From contig JAULSN010000001.1 in NCBI GenBank assembly GCA_033439765.1, forward strand, positions 2,232,001 through 2,296,000: a DNA stretch of 64,000 nt, read 5' to 3'. The notes under the pieces are model-generated. The model was not told the DNA's origin, ran no database searches, and saw nothing but the letters and a program-made list of their open reading frames with translations. Shown one piece after another: positions 24,089-35,967 of the stretch. Each line of letters starts with the position of its first letter. The first letter of the stretch is position 1. Source of the DNA: Lasiosphaeria ovina (lineage: Eukaryota; Ascomycota; Sordariomycetes; Sordariales; Lasiosphaeriaceae). The translations under genes and the position numbers were made by a program.

Positions 24089-25243
24089 ATGGACTTCTCT
24101 GCGCCCTCTCCCCAAAGCCCACTTGACCCGGACCCTCAGGGGGCATCCGCTGCAGCGTTGTTACAAGCTGCCCACATGGCCACCGTCGAGTACGAAAATA
24201 GGGAGCTGAAATTTCAGGGCGTCGGGCACGAGGAAGATCACCAGGACGAAGTCAAAGACAAACCGGAGGGCTTGGTTCGTCCGCTCACCCCAACCCGAGG
24301 TCTCAGAATCGGAATGGCCGCTTTGTTCAGCGACTATGACGAGGTCCTGTGCGGGGGTAGCCCCAGATACTATCCGCGGTATGTTCTTAATAATATCCCC
24401 TTACCCCTTTCCTGAAAAGGAGTTAATAGGGGTTCCTAACAGCCTCTCGGACGAGATTAATCCACTCCGAGCCTTTGGCAAGGCCCTTTACCGGGATAGG
24501 CGCACATACTATACAAGGTGTGTTCTCGACAATGTCCCCGTTGCCCCTTTTCCGATCAAGAGTTGACATGAGTTCCCAGAGGCCTCGACTTCTCGGTCGA
24601 GGCTCTAGACCGGCGCCCACCCACGGCAGACGAGAAGACAGTCGAGGAATGCATGCCGCTCCCATCGTCTTCCCCGCTCTTTGAACCACACCACCGATTT
24701 TGGATGCTGGGTCCAGCTCCGAGACGGCACATGCGCAAAGCCACGAACAGGCGCCGGCATCAGTGGCCGAAAGCTAGGAGGCTCAGAGCAGTGAGCAAGA
24801 TAGCCGCCACAGCGGCGATTTGTTCCGGGATCGCCGCCCTCCCTATGGCCGCCGCGGTCGGGCATCCACACGCGGCCCTCGACGCGGCACAGCATCTTGC
24901 CGCCGGCGTCTCGGTCGCGGCGAGCGCAGCAATACCGCCGCTGCGGAGCAGCAACTTCATTGATAATGGGTACTGGGCCATGGCCTACGCAGCCTGGGGC
25001 ACGGCCGTGTCAGTGCTGTTCGTCCTAGAGCTCATGCAACGCGCCACGAACCTGCAGCGGAGGCTGCTTGGAGGAACCGTGCTTTTTTCCACGTTAAGTC
25101 TGCTTGGGACGCTGTCCCAGAGCGCAGGCTCGCCACTCGAAGGCATCCTCACCTGGGCGCCGCTGGCCTTGACCGCCAGCCTGTGCCTCGTCCCCGGCCT
25201 GATAGGTGCTGCGGAACTGCGGGCGGCTGCCGACGTGATTTGA
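24089..25243 (+). CDS. Hypothetical protein with ~4 C-terminal membrane helices
   Basis: Exons are 24089-24378, 24443-24517 and 24580-25243, giving 342 residues; both short introns keep frame. It opens MDFSAPSPQSPLDPDPQG. The first 190 residues are hydrophilic, with blocks LFSDYDEVLCGG and LSDEINPLRAFGKALYRD and a basic patch HMRKATNRRRHQWPKARR just before the first helix. Hydrophobic segments lie at about 192-216 (SKIAATAAICSGIAALPM), 249-270 (YWAMAYAAWGTAVSVLFV), 281-301 (LGGTVLFSTLSLLGTL) and 306-331 (TWAPLALTASLCLVPGLIG). The two introns have related 3' ends (ggttcctaacag and gagttcccag). No family is recognised. Its head-to-head partner has the same soluble-then-four-helix plan. Confidence 0.7.
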
Positions 25244-27517
25244 TTGCCCGGAGGTTTCTACATTCGAAGGGCGGAACACGTGGCTAATTAGTGGCCGCAT
25301 ATCCCAGGAGATATGCATGATCTTCCCCGGAACCAGCACTGAGGGTCAAGTTCTCGGGCGAACGGTCGGGGGAGAAAGCATCTAACAACATTTTACGACT
25401 CGCTGCGTCTAGGAGGTCGTCACGAAAAAACACTTTTCCGCATGAATTATACAAGAACTACGATATTGGCTTTTTATTTCGTCACGAACTTCAATCTATA
25501 TATCGCATACAAGAAACTACGCCTTCACTAGGCAGACACAACAACATAACTACGGTTTTTCCTTGCTCGGATTCAAATATAAATTTCTTTCTTTGGCGGA
25601 GGTATCACGAGGTGGGAAAGCAGTGGAAGGTCTTCCACAAAATCACCAAAACAAACACATGGCGAGCCGCAGGTTAGGCTCAGGGTAGAAAGAAGTCATA
25701 GTAGGTATTAATTGGTATATTTCGTCTGCGTCAATAAGACTTGCCTTAAGGAGGGACTTCCACAGTTAGATCTATCACAAAAGTAAAATCTAACACAAAA
25801 GTAAAATGGCTCATACCCATCACCACGTACACACTAAAGGTTGACACAGGCATTTGTCGCGGTACAGCAAAAGTCGGAACAATTGAACGGCACTGCTCCG
25901 ACAGAGTCATACCGGCCGGCTCACGAACCTTACCACCGTCATGCAAGATCAAAGTTTTCGCCTAGGGCACATAAAGCGCACTAAATGTCTGGCTGCACAG
26001 GATCGCTCTTTCGCAGGACCATTCCTCACGAACAAGCTCATCGCTCTTTCGCGCCATCTCCCTGATCCAGCACACACCAATCAATCAACGCCTCAGTCAA
26101 CTCGCGCGACCACATCAACCAATGCGCCAATCGAGCGCTCAGGTATGCCGGCAACCCTCGGGCTCAAGAGCCGTCGTATTGCTGACACCTGCTCCAGGAC
26201 TGGATGGGTCGATATACCCGGGGATCCCCCGAAAGGGAAAGACAGGTAGTTGATACATCGAACAAAAACCTAAACTCGTGTATACGGCCAGAAAGCTTAG
26301 ATCGTTACGAAAAGAATGGATATCTCTTCCAAAAAGTTAAGGAAAAAGAGAAAAAGAACGCCGCCGCGTTAGACAAAGGAGGGCAGGCATGCCATCTTAT
26401 ATATAATGGTTGCCTTAAAAGTAAAAAGGAAAGAAAATAAAACGCTAAATTACAATAGGTTATATCCCATTTTTTGGTTTTGTGTAAACAATCCCCCTTT
26501 TTCCCTGGGAGACTTATCCTCTCGTAGGTAACATTAATATCCTTCACTTTTTCAAAGAGGTTATATTATTCTCACTACCTAGCCAGATCAAAGAAACCAA
26601 AGGGCCGCAAACCCATAGAACAGCTCTTCGATGTTGAATGTATCGACGTGTAAAGGACTCAAAAGTGCCGTTATACGGGTCACGGGCTGGGACTCGATAC
26701 GGAGAATCGCCTGCTGAACGGTATGGTTACCGGAATGACGGAATGAGACATCAAAAGTGCGATAGGGATGAGCATAAACATGATGACTTTATGGGGCTAG
26801 TTGTTTCCTCCGTAATTAGTGTTCAAAAGCACCTGAAGTAAGTCGATAATTTAAAACGTTTAGTCTAACGCCTCGCTGAAAGAACCTTTAGATATGATAG
26901 AAAACAAGATTCCCTCTCAGCACATATCAACATATTAGCATATGCATTGGCAGCTAACTACTGACTGTTAGGAACTAAGGCAAAGCACATGTATATGCAT
27001 CTCGCTTTTTGACAGCATAGAAGTAAATGATCGTTCTTTTCTCGAGTGGCCACTCGCACCGTGCCACTATATATACCTCATAGATATCCACTTCTATCCT
27101 ATCCACATGTGCTCATCGTTGAGCTCGCCCAGCGCTATGACAAGTGAACGTGGACCTCCTCCGCGCCCCAGTATTCTTGTCTAAGACCGTTGCCTCCACC
27201 CCGACACGCACGGACATACAATTATATGTACTTACTCGTTAAAGCATAAAAGGTAAAAAACACAAAGGAAACAAAAAAGAGTCCTCCATCCGTTGCCCAG
27301 CGAGCCCGCCGCTGGGCCGCCGCCATTGTCTGGCAATCTGAATAACAGGGGTCCGTCCGTCTCCTACCGCGACAAAAAAGAGGGGATCCTCTGTGAAGTC
27401 TGTCCTCTAGCGCACAGACAAACAACAACAGAATCAAGAAGGTTTAAAGGCCACACACGCACTCATATGCACTGGGTATCGTTACATCAACAGCCTTCAT
27501 CGCCTGCTAGGTGCTCC
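25244..27517. other. Intergenic, largely AT-rich; no supportable gene
   Basis: The stretch from about 25400 to 27100 is AT-rich, with stops in all frames at short spacing. It could be repeat DNA altered by repeat-induced point mutation. I found no terminal repeats. The right end is the 3' flank of the repeat-protein gene. Confidence 0.45.
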
Positions 27518-29617
27518 TCACGAGCGGAAGAAGCGCATCGCTCGCATCGGGCCGCGGGGTGTCGCTGTCGCGCGCGGCGGCATGGCGTGTTCGGTTGTGA
27601 CCTTGGCCTGGGGAGCCATAAGATGCGGGGTTGCAGCCTTCGCAGGCATAATATGCGGCGGTGCCACCTGCGGAGGCACCACCACGTGTGGACCTACGAC
27701 TAGAGGAGGCGAGACATGGACTGGCTGGACCACGGGATGGGAAATCTGCAACGACTCCTCCTCGGTGACGACAACCACCGTGTGGTGAGAGGGCGGTGGC
27801 ATAACGTGAGTGGCAATAAGACACTCAGGGGGTGCCACCGTCATGTGGACCGTCACCGTACTGGTGGAGTATCCAGTGCCGTAGTATGCAAGCCCATTGT
27901 TGACTGTCTCCGTGACCACCTCGTGCATCGTCTCGATGCTGGTTGCCACAATCTGGCGCACGTCCGTGACAGTCATGTGAACCGTCACGGTGGACGTGCT
28001 GACGTAGCCAGCCTCGTTGATGACCTCGGTAACCACCTCATGCATGGTCTCGGTCTGGACAGCCATACTCTCCACCGTCACAGTGCGGTAGTTGAACTCG
28101 GTCTGCGTCACGACCATCTCACGAACACTTGTGACAGAGACAGTGACAACTTCCTTCTCTTCGTCGACCTTGGTCACAAACATCTCCCTGACTGACGTCA
28201 CAGTCAGCGTGACCGGGACCGTCACCGTCGCCTTCTCAACATCGGTCTGTGTGACGACGTTCTCCTTGACCTCTGTTTGGATCACGGTGTTGTGAACCAC
28301 CTCAGTCTGAACCACGGTATTCTCCTTGAGCTCTGTCTGGACGACCGTGTTGTGAATAACCTCAGTCTTGACGATCGTGTTGTTTTCGACGTCGACACTA
28401 GTGACAATCTTTTCCTCCACCTTGGTCTGGATTTCGGTCTGGACAACAGGGACGCTGACGGTAACGAGCTGCCTCAGGACGCTCGTGACCACCATGTGCT
28501 CGGTTTCAGTCCGCGTGACGGGCACAGTGACGAACTGCTTCTCGACGCTAGTTATCACCTTGGTGACGGGGAACGTGACGACTTCTTTCTGCACATCAAC
28601 CTTGGTCACCGTGACTGGAACGCTGACGATCTTCTCGTGGATGCTAGTCACGATGGCGGTGACAAGTTTCTCCTTGATGTCGGTTTTGGTGACGAGCTCT
28701 TCCTTGATGTCAGTCTTGGTTACCAGCTGCTCCCTGATGTCTGTCTTGGTGACCAGCTCCTGCTTGATATCAGTCTTGGTAACCAGCTGCTCTCTGATGT
28801 CGGTCTTGGTGACCAGCTCTTCCTCGACTTTGGTGACGAGAGAGGTGACGAAGTGCTCTTTGATCTCGGTCTTGGTGATGGGTATCGTAATGTGAACGGT
28901 TTCCTTGACAGTCTCCTTGATGGTGGTCGTAACGAGCTGCGATTTCACCTCGGTGACCGGGATGGTAATGTGGATAGTCTCCTTGACGGTCTCCTTGATG
29001 GTGGTCGGGATATCGACCGTTTTCACCACATCCTTGGTCACAGGAATGGTGACGTGGACCGTTTCCTTGACTGTCGTGGGGATAGTCACATGAACCGTTT
29101 CCTTTACAGTGGTGGGAATCGTGACGTGGACCGTCTCCTTGATCGTTGTCGGGATCGTGACATGGACCGTTTGCTTGATTGTGGTTGGGATGGTGACGTG
29201 GACGGTTTCCTTGATGGTTGTCGGGATGGTGACGTGGACCGTCTCCTTGATTGTCGTGGGAATGGTAACATGAACCGTCTCCTTGATGGTAGTCGGGATG
29301 GTCACATGTACTGTTTCCTTGACTGTCTTGTTGATTGTGGTCGGGATTGTGACGTGCACTGTTTCCTTCACTGTCTCCTTGATCGTAGTAGGCACGGTGA
29401 TGTGAACTGTCTCCTTGACGGTCTCATGCATCGTGGTCGAGACGGTGTGGAAATTTGTCGTGACGACAGTCTCGTGCATCGTGGTCGACATAGTGACATA
29501 CATTGTGGTAACGACGGTCGAGGTAATAGTTTGCGGGGCGGGCATCATCGGTTCTGTAGCCGTCGCGAAGCGAGCAAGGCCGGCCATGGCCAGCGCAGCG
29601 GAGGTTGAGAGCCGCAT
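27518..29617 (-). CDS. Secreted beta-repeat protein, 699 residues
   Basis: A single uninterrupted frame opens MRLSTSAALAMAGLARFATA, a clear signal peptide. From about 45 to 215 it repeats a 12-residue unit, core VTIPTTIKETVH, with hydrophobic residues at alternate positions, nearly perfect in consecutive copies. From about 265 to 335 the unit shortens to 10 residues (LVTKTDIKEE/LVTKTDIREQ). From about 335 to 600 it loosens into VTVPVT, TVVQTEV and VREMVVTQT motifs. The C-terminal ~90 residues are Pro/His/Ala-rich and end RAMRFFRS. No cysteine or GPI signal is evident. Strict alternation predicts long stacked beta strands (solenoid or fibre) outside the cell, perhaps wall- or surface-bound; this is inference. 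The antisense strand also has a long frame, which is a shadow of the repeats. Confidence 0.85.
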   Translation of the reverse strand: MRLSTSAALAMAGLARFATATEPMMPAPQTITSTVVTTMYVTMSTTMHETVVTTNFHTVSTTMHETVKETVHITVPTTIKETVKETVHVTIPTTINKTVKETVHVTIPTTIKETVHVTIPTTIKETVHVTIPTTIKETVHVTIPTTIKQTVHVTIPTTIKETVHVTIPTTVKETVHVTIPTTVKETVHVTIPVTKDVVKTVDIPTTIKETVKETIHITIPVTEVKSQLVTTTIKETVKETVHITIPITKTEIKEHFVTSLVTKVEEELVTKTDIREQLVTKTDIKQELVTKTDIREQLVTKTDIKEELVTKTDIKEKLVTAIVTSIHEKIVSVPVTVTKVDVQKEVVTFPVTKVITSVEKQFVTVPVTRTETEHMVVTSVLRQLVTVSVPVVQTEIQTKVEEKIVTSVDVENNTIVKTEVIHNTVVQTELKENTVVQTEVVHNTVIQTEVKENVVTQTDVEKATVTVPVTLTVTSVREMFVTKVDEEKEVVTVSVTSVREMVVTQTEFNYRTVTVESMAVQTETMHEVVTEVINEAGYVSTSTVTVHMTVTDVRQIVATSIETMHEVVTETVNNGLAYYGTGYSTSTVTVHMTVAPPECLIATHVMPPPSHHTVVVVTEEESLQISHPVVQPVHVSPPLVVGPHVVVPPQVAPPHIMPAKAATPHLMAPQAKVTTEHAMPPRATATPRGPMRAMRFFRS

Positions 29618-32600
29618 CTTGGCTGAGATTATGGAATGGGCGGTGGTAGCAAAGACAGACTAGTCGAAGAATGAGTAAAGTCGATAAATAAAAGTGAACG
29701 ACTGGCGCTCTGAAGAAGAAAAAACAAAGGGTTGACGAGTATCCGGCTCCGCACAAGAAAAGAATGACAAAATATCGCCGTGTCGAACGCAAACAACACA
29801 CCAAAGGGGGGATGTTTACGGACTCGGTGATGCTTGGACTGAGCCAAGGAAAGAAGGGAAGAGAGAGAGAACAGAAGCGAGGCGGGAGAAAGGGAAAGGA
29901 CGGACGAGAAGGACACCAGAGGAAACGCCGAGGCGATCATCGCAGCAGTGCCCGGGTGATCCATAGTCTTTATCGCGGTATGATGTTTCCATGAGCTCAA
30001 GTTTAGTGCGGCTACATGACACCCGGACATTGGGCAGGGCTTCCAGACACGCCAAGAGTTGCTGGGCGCCCTGAAGTGAGGTGAGGTCGGGGCTGTGAGG
30101 ATGGGCGAGGGGAGGATCGAGGCCGAGCGGCGTGTGTACGTACCTACTGAGCTTGTGTGCTGCTGTGTGTAGGATGCGACGCACCGGGTCGCCGAGTCGG
30201 ATCGGCGCCGGGGTGCTCTCGAGGCAAGCCGCCTCGCCTGCATGGTGTGGGCTCTGAACAAGCCTTGAGTGCGCAAGAAACCAGGTGAGCGAGGGCCGAT
30301 CACCGCGGGCCAAGAAAGTGATCGGTGGAAAGCGGCCGTTGTGGCCGAGCTCGAATGCAGCCATTGTGACGAGAGCCAGTCATGGTGATGGCCATATTAG
30401 CTGTGTTGAGGTTGATGGTGAGTGACGGTGGTGATGATGTCGGAGGCATTTCCGTTCCGCATTTCTGTGCCTGAGACTCGGATAGCGTAAAGGGCTAGGG
30501 CTGCATTAGACTCGACTCGACTCGACTCAAAGGCGACGCAGGCAAGGTCTAGATGGCAGTCCAGAGGCGGCGCAGCATCGCTGGCAGCAAGCCATCCCAG
30601 ATGCGAAACGATGGGGCAGCGACTCCGAATTGGCTAACCGACTTTGGTCTGCACTGTGGGTGGATTGGATTGGGGCAGCAGTCCCAGACACGAGCAGGAG
30701 GGAAGGGGCCTGCGACGTCAACTTTCACGGGGTGCCTGTCCGGCCGGAGTGTGTCCCCTGCACAAGGTTGGCTGTCAGCTGCCGCGGGGTGGTTTTGGGG
30801 GGGTTTCCAACTGTTCCCAGCTGGCCCGGAGCTGTCAGCGTTCATCAAGGCAGGCACAACAGGAAAAGCAAGCTCGCCGCTACTGCAGGGCGCCCCCAGT
30901 GCCCCTGCGCTGGTGCTTGGTCTGTGCTCCACCTGTGACGTCCAGACGTCCATCCCCAGGGGCCGCCTCCACCTCAGGGGAATGGGAGAGATTTGAGGTG
31001 CCTGGAACTGCAACGCTCCGGTTTCTTGTTTCGAGTCGCCATCACAACCTACACCGCACCGCGCACACGGTCCGCAAGACGAGCTTTTGTTTCCGCCCTA
31101 CGCGGTTGGAAATCCGCACTATCCTTCTTTCGCTTGCTCATCATCTCAAGTGCAACTCGGCGGTGTTTTGGCGATCACGCACGCCCACCGATCAATGCAG
31201 CACTGCACTGCGGATAGTTCGGACCGTTTGGTTGTGTCTGCCTTGTGTTCGGGTTTTTCTGATAAGTGTAGATGTCTGTAAGTATCTCGGGCAGGGACGA
31301 ATGCTAGATACCTAATTGAAGCTGTCCGCCCGTCGGGCTTTGTTGGGTATTTTCATTCATCATACTCCGTAGTTTTCTGCCAGCTAGCTCCTTCCCCAGA
31401 CAGACGGGAGTCTGCAGCTGCACACCAGCCTCCCGCCCTCCCGCTCCAGCAGCCAATTACTTCCTCCATCCCCAAAAAGCATCACTGCAGCAGCAGATGC
31501 AGGCAAGAGGCGGGTGTGCGCATTCTTCTGAGACTCTCCAAAGTGTCTGGACTGCACCAGCGCAACCCCGTGCTTTCCGCGGCCCTATGACATCGTCGAA
31601 GTCGGCCGGCCAGCAGAAGCAGACAGAGGCAGCAGCAAAGCTTTCCAAAGTGCCTCGGGCTTTTGTCTTGGCAAGCCAAGCATTGCACCAAACGGCGGCC
31701 GCACTGCCAAATGCAGCCACCGACCGGGCCCCTGGGAACCTTTTATTTACAGGGACCCGTCTCAGCCTCCCAGAGACCCCCCATTCCCGCAAAAAACTCA
31801 AGCTCGATAAGGTAATAAGCATAAACGGCCCCTGTCTTAGCATGAAACCCCGTCCCAATCCCCTCTCCATCATCACACTCTGTCCGACAGCTGCCAGCTG
31901 CCAGATGCTGCCTTGTTTGCCACTCTGAGTGGTCGGGTTTGTCATTATAACAAGGCTCGAGAAGGAATCAAGGTTATATCTTTCCCCGTGTCCCTCTGTT
32001 GAAACTGCACACGGGAGATGGTAGGGTTGAGTGTCTCGTTGTGCCACCCGAGGAAGTGTGTTGAGTTTGTTGACTTCCGACCGTCCCTTGGACTCGAAGC
32101 TGGAGACGTGCGAAGATGGAATGTTGGTTTCACGATACCTGAAGCTGAAAATCTGTCTGCTTTACCTCGTCACTGAAGCTTTCTCCAACAATAATTAATT
32201 ATCTTTCACGATTTTTGGCTGTGCCGCCTCAATCGTGCTGCTGCCCTTACCCGGGCACCCACACTCGGCCAGGCTGAGGGGTCTGGCCCCCGTGTGGGTG
32301 TGTGGGTGGGTCCCGTTTGGAGGTCAGTGGTGCCCTGCCGGTGGGATGGTGTTGCCTGGGCGAGCGGATGTGGGGACACAGCGGGGGTCGCTCAACGGCT
32401 ACCAAGACTCGGGATGAACCACCCCCCACGTTCTAATGGTGATTTGTGTCCAGCGAAGGAAAAATGCGTTCGGGGGTTCTGCTAAAATACTGTTGCTTCA
32501 GCTTTGCGAATACGCGAGGGACATTGTATGTCCACAGCCGCAGAAAACCAAGCCAGGTGATTGTTTTGTTTACAAGGTTCCAATTAGTGGACTGTGGAGC

Positions 32601-34329
32601 CCCTGTCAATTGAGAATAGGGGCAACTAAAACTTTGCTGTTCCGCTTAAGTTAGTCGAGAATTGAGTCACACGTGCAAAGATAAACTATACGGCGAGGCG
32701 GCTATCGAGTGTAGATTGAACCCTTTGCCCAGTTGCCGGCCAGATTTATCATTTCATATCATTAGCACTAATTACCAATGTTAGCCACGCTGTGTTAGTT
32801 GATGAGCCCCATCTCATTAATTACAAGATTTTTGACAAGCCGTTCAATTGTTTAGCTTTTTTGTTGTTCCGCGGCACATGGCTAACTTCCTTCATTCAGT
32901 ATCTACTCAGTACTGAGTATGAACCACTTTACCTTGATGATACATATAGCAGTGGTAGTTGCTCCTGGAATAGACAAAAGAGAACGAACATGCTTGAGGT
33001 GGAATTGCTCAGAACCACCCTTTTCCTTGTGGGATGAACATAGAGGCTCGACCTCTTCTATATTAGCAAAAATAATGCCAGTTCTAAGCCAGAGATAGGT
33101 CTCTAACTACATACTTAGACGGATGTTATAATCATAATCCCTCAATATTTGTAATAAATCTAATTGTGGAAGTCCCTCATTGAAGCAGACGAAATATAAT
33201 ATACTCCTCAATAATATTGTATTGTTTTTGCTAATCACGTGGCAAGATATCGAATCCAGGACCTTCGTATACCGTAGAGAGAATGATATTACCATGCTAA
33301 GAGAGCTCCTAGATAAAAACAAATCGAGCTGAGGTGATTAGGGTAAAGACCGCAAACTCGGGTCAGCAATCAGGGATCTTGGAAATTTGACCTCACCATA
33401 AAAGCACCGGTTCTCGCGCGAACATATGTGCTTGTCTGTGGAACTGGACGCCGAGTAGCGTCACGGGCCCCTTGTCATGACATGGCTCTCGTACCCCCTT
33501 CGCGGCGAGCAGCACACTGTGTCGCTGACTGGCGTAGCTTGTTTTAGTCGTGGTAGCGTCGGCCCTTTTACGGCAAGCTCAAGTGTGGGTTTTCTATTAC
33601 CTGACTCACGTCGATAGCCACATAGATCCTTTCATTACATAGCTGGAGCTTGGGCGAGAGTATATCCCACAATTAGGCCACTTGCCCGGGTATTTGTGCC
33701 GACCAGGTGTCACATTCAACGGCATCCAAAGTGAGGGCAAAAGAGTGCTTGTATTAGGAAGAAGAAAGAAAGGTGGGCATAGCCTTGATACCGTAGCTTT
33801 GAGCGGCATGCGGCTTACATTGCCTAGGCCGTAGGTGGTCTAGCATATACGCCACCTGCGCCCAGTTGTGGCTCAAATGCGGCTTCTTCCGACACCAGGC
33901 GTGTATGTTTTCGATGCTCTCCGGCTTTGCCTCGCGCCCCGCCTCTCTATTCTGAAGCTGGCCACACAGGCCATATTGGCGTCCTCCAGCTTGTCGTGGT
34001 TGGGCTTTTGTGCATGTTCTGGCGTGCGCCTTGGAAAACCAGGTAGCAGGTGGTGGACCGTGCCTGCGTTTCAACGAGAAACAGGTGCCTTCCATCTAAT
34101 CTTGTCCACGTAAGGTGCCAGTACCTACCAGGTACCTACGTGGGCTCTCTAGGTCGGGAGAGAGCAAAATTAAGAACTTGGGCGGTTTCCCTCGCAGCCT
34201 CTCAAATTTGTATCTTGGACCTCCGTCCTAGTCATTCGCCGTTGTTCCGATTTTCTTTCCGCAGACCGCGCAACACAACCCCGTTTGGCAACGAGTACTT
34301 CTGCCGCAAGATTCGTCAGCATCGGTGGG
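29618..34329. other. Long intergenic region; no supportable gene
   Basis: The left end (29618-30400) is the probable promoter of the repeat-protein gene. Frames at 30.5-31.3 kb and 31.5-32.0 kb overlap in several frames and on both strands without domains, so I reject them. The stretch 32.7-33.4 kb is AT-rich and contains a tRNA-like but unfoldable segment near 33240-33320. Confidence 0.45.
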
Positions 34330-34864
34330 TCTCTTCTCATTTTGAAGAGAGTTGGCTCCCTGCACCGGGCGTGTACACCGTTATGCGCCTCATTCGAAGC
34401 GCCTGTTTGAAAGAAGAGGAAATACAAGCATGTCATGGTAAGCCAACTTACCCCTTCCTATTTCTGAAGCAAAACCCTCAGCTTGCTGGATGATTGCTGA
34501 CGCTCTCTTCTCGTCATCTAGCTTGCACCTCTCGGTGTGCCGCTGGCGGACACCGCAACTGGGAGAAGCTCATGCGCGTCTGCGAGGGACTCGAGGGCGG
34601 CCTCAATCGAAACTCAATTGTGGGGGATTACGCCGCCAGCCCCTTGGCCCGGAAACCGGGCGGTCTGCGGTAAGAAACACCACTGGCATGGATATCACTG
34701 GCTAGAGCGCGCACTCGCTCTTCGGTGGCGACATTAAGGAAGCGGACCCTGACAGCTTCGACAACTGGGAGAAGCTCGTGCGAGCCTGGGAGGGACTCGA
34801 GGGCGGCCTCAATCGAAACTCGATCTTCGGCGGCGACATGATGGAGGACTACGACACCATCTGA
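34330..34864 (+). pseudogene. Decayed hypothetical gene with an internal duplication
   Basis: One readable arrangement is an exon ending at 34438 (APGVYTVMRLIRSACLKEEE then IQACH), an intron 34439-34521 (gtaagc...tctag, with tgctgac), and an exon from 34522 reading CTSRCAAGGHRNWEKLMRVC and on. A 63-base block at 34556-34618, encoding NWEKLMRVCEGLEGGLNRNS, is repeated at 34762-34824 as NWEKLVRAWEGLEGGLNRNS. That second copy ends in FGGDMMEDYDTI and a TGA at 34862-34864. The second copy is not in frame with the first through the only obvious short intron between them (starting gtaaga at 34670), so the gene looks broken. I do not recognise the family. Confidence 0.4.
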
Positions 34865-35967
34865 TGCGTGGATCTGCGTCTTCCCCCTCAGCCAGAGTGG
34901 CTCGATGCGCCTTCCGCAGTTCTGCGTCCTCATGTGCAACGCCGCATTATACTGCCTCGCCACCGAAGGCGACGGCGACGACGAGAGCGGCGGGCTGAGC
35001 TTGGTTACAAGTGCAAGGCAGACGAGGATCGATGCTTCAACGGCGGGACATTTACACAGGTTCAGGCTGCCGCCTTGGCGCAGAGATAATGATGGAGGTG
35101 TGAGGACTGGAGGAATACAAACAGGTTATCTGATTTTCTTTTCTTTGGGGGAGGGGGAGGTGGCCGGGCCGCCGTCGAGACAGCAGCTTCTCGCCAGATC
35201 TGATTATCTTTTTCATGCCTCGGATTTCCCATGATTGCTTGGGCTTTCTGCTGCCAGCTGGTGATTAACAATATCTGGATGTCTTCGGGAGCGGTAACTA
35301 CAATTTCTCATCTAGACCGCAGCGAGGTGGTGTTTTACAACCAGACGTTTCTCGTGCCGTGATTCTTTTTATATTTTGCAAGGTCATGCTCTTGCGGAAT
35401 TTGAAGCTGTGCAAACACTCGCTATCCTCCACTCTCAGAAGCGGCAGTTCTTCCAGTTACGAGACTTTTTTTGAAGTTTCTACACACTACTAGGAATTAT
35501 CTGCTTCATGCAGCGGCCCGCTCCCGCTCTAAACAGCCATCAACAGCACAGTTCCGCACGGGACTTAATCAACATAATATACCGAGCATGAGTTTTTAAA
35601 AAAGAAAATGAGCCAGGTGTCTGAATCCACCAGAGTTTCATAATTATACTAGAACTAACGAATATAGGCACCTAGTCGTGAACTCTATCGAGCAGCGACT
35701 TTAGATTAGTATTTGTAATTGGTATAAAGACAGCCCCTATACCCCAGAGCTAATAAAAGCATAATCTTGATCCAAACGTTCCAACTTTGTGTTCATTATC
35801 CAATCACCTCTCATAACCCCATGTTCCACTTTTTCTGGATGAGGTTCTTTGCCATAATCTTTCTACCGCAGCAATTTTGTGCTCGAGTATAGGAGTCCCT
35901 CATGAATCATGTGGTGGCGAAACGGGAGGAGAGATTTTCGGACTAGAGAGCGGCCCTCCGTTCCTCC
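34865..35967. other. Intergenic, AT-rich to the right; no supportable gene
   Basis: Short frames directly after 34865 are GC-rich but overlap on both strands. From about 35300 the sequence is AT-rich with frequent stops. Confidence 0.5.

Noticed and set aside
28277..29608. A 443-codon open frame on the plus strand opposite the repeat protein
   Set aside because: It is Asp/Leu/Arg-rich with period-12 structure that simply mirrors the sense repeats. The opposite strand has a signal peptide and strict beta pattern, so this is a shadow.
30549..31315. Overlapping frames of 150-220 codons on both strands
   Set aside because: All three plus frames and a minus frame are open over the same GC-rich stretch. 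There is no domain, signal or splice pattern.
31457..32047. Minus-strand 196-codon frame
   Set aside because: It has low-quality composition, overlapping frames on the other strand and no recognisable motif.
33236..33320. Segment with tRNA-like A and B boxes on the minus strand
   Set aside because: The B-box-like ggattcgat lacks a pairing T stem, and no anticodon or acceptor stem can be folded. At most it is a degenerate tRNA-derived element.
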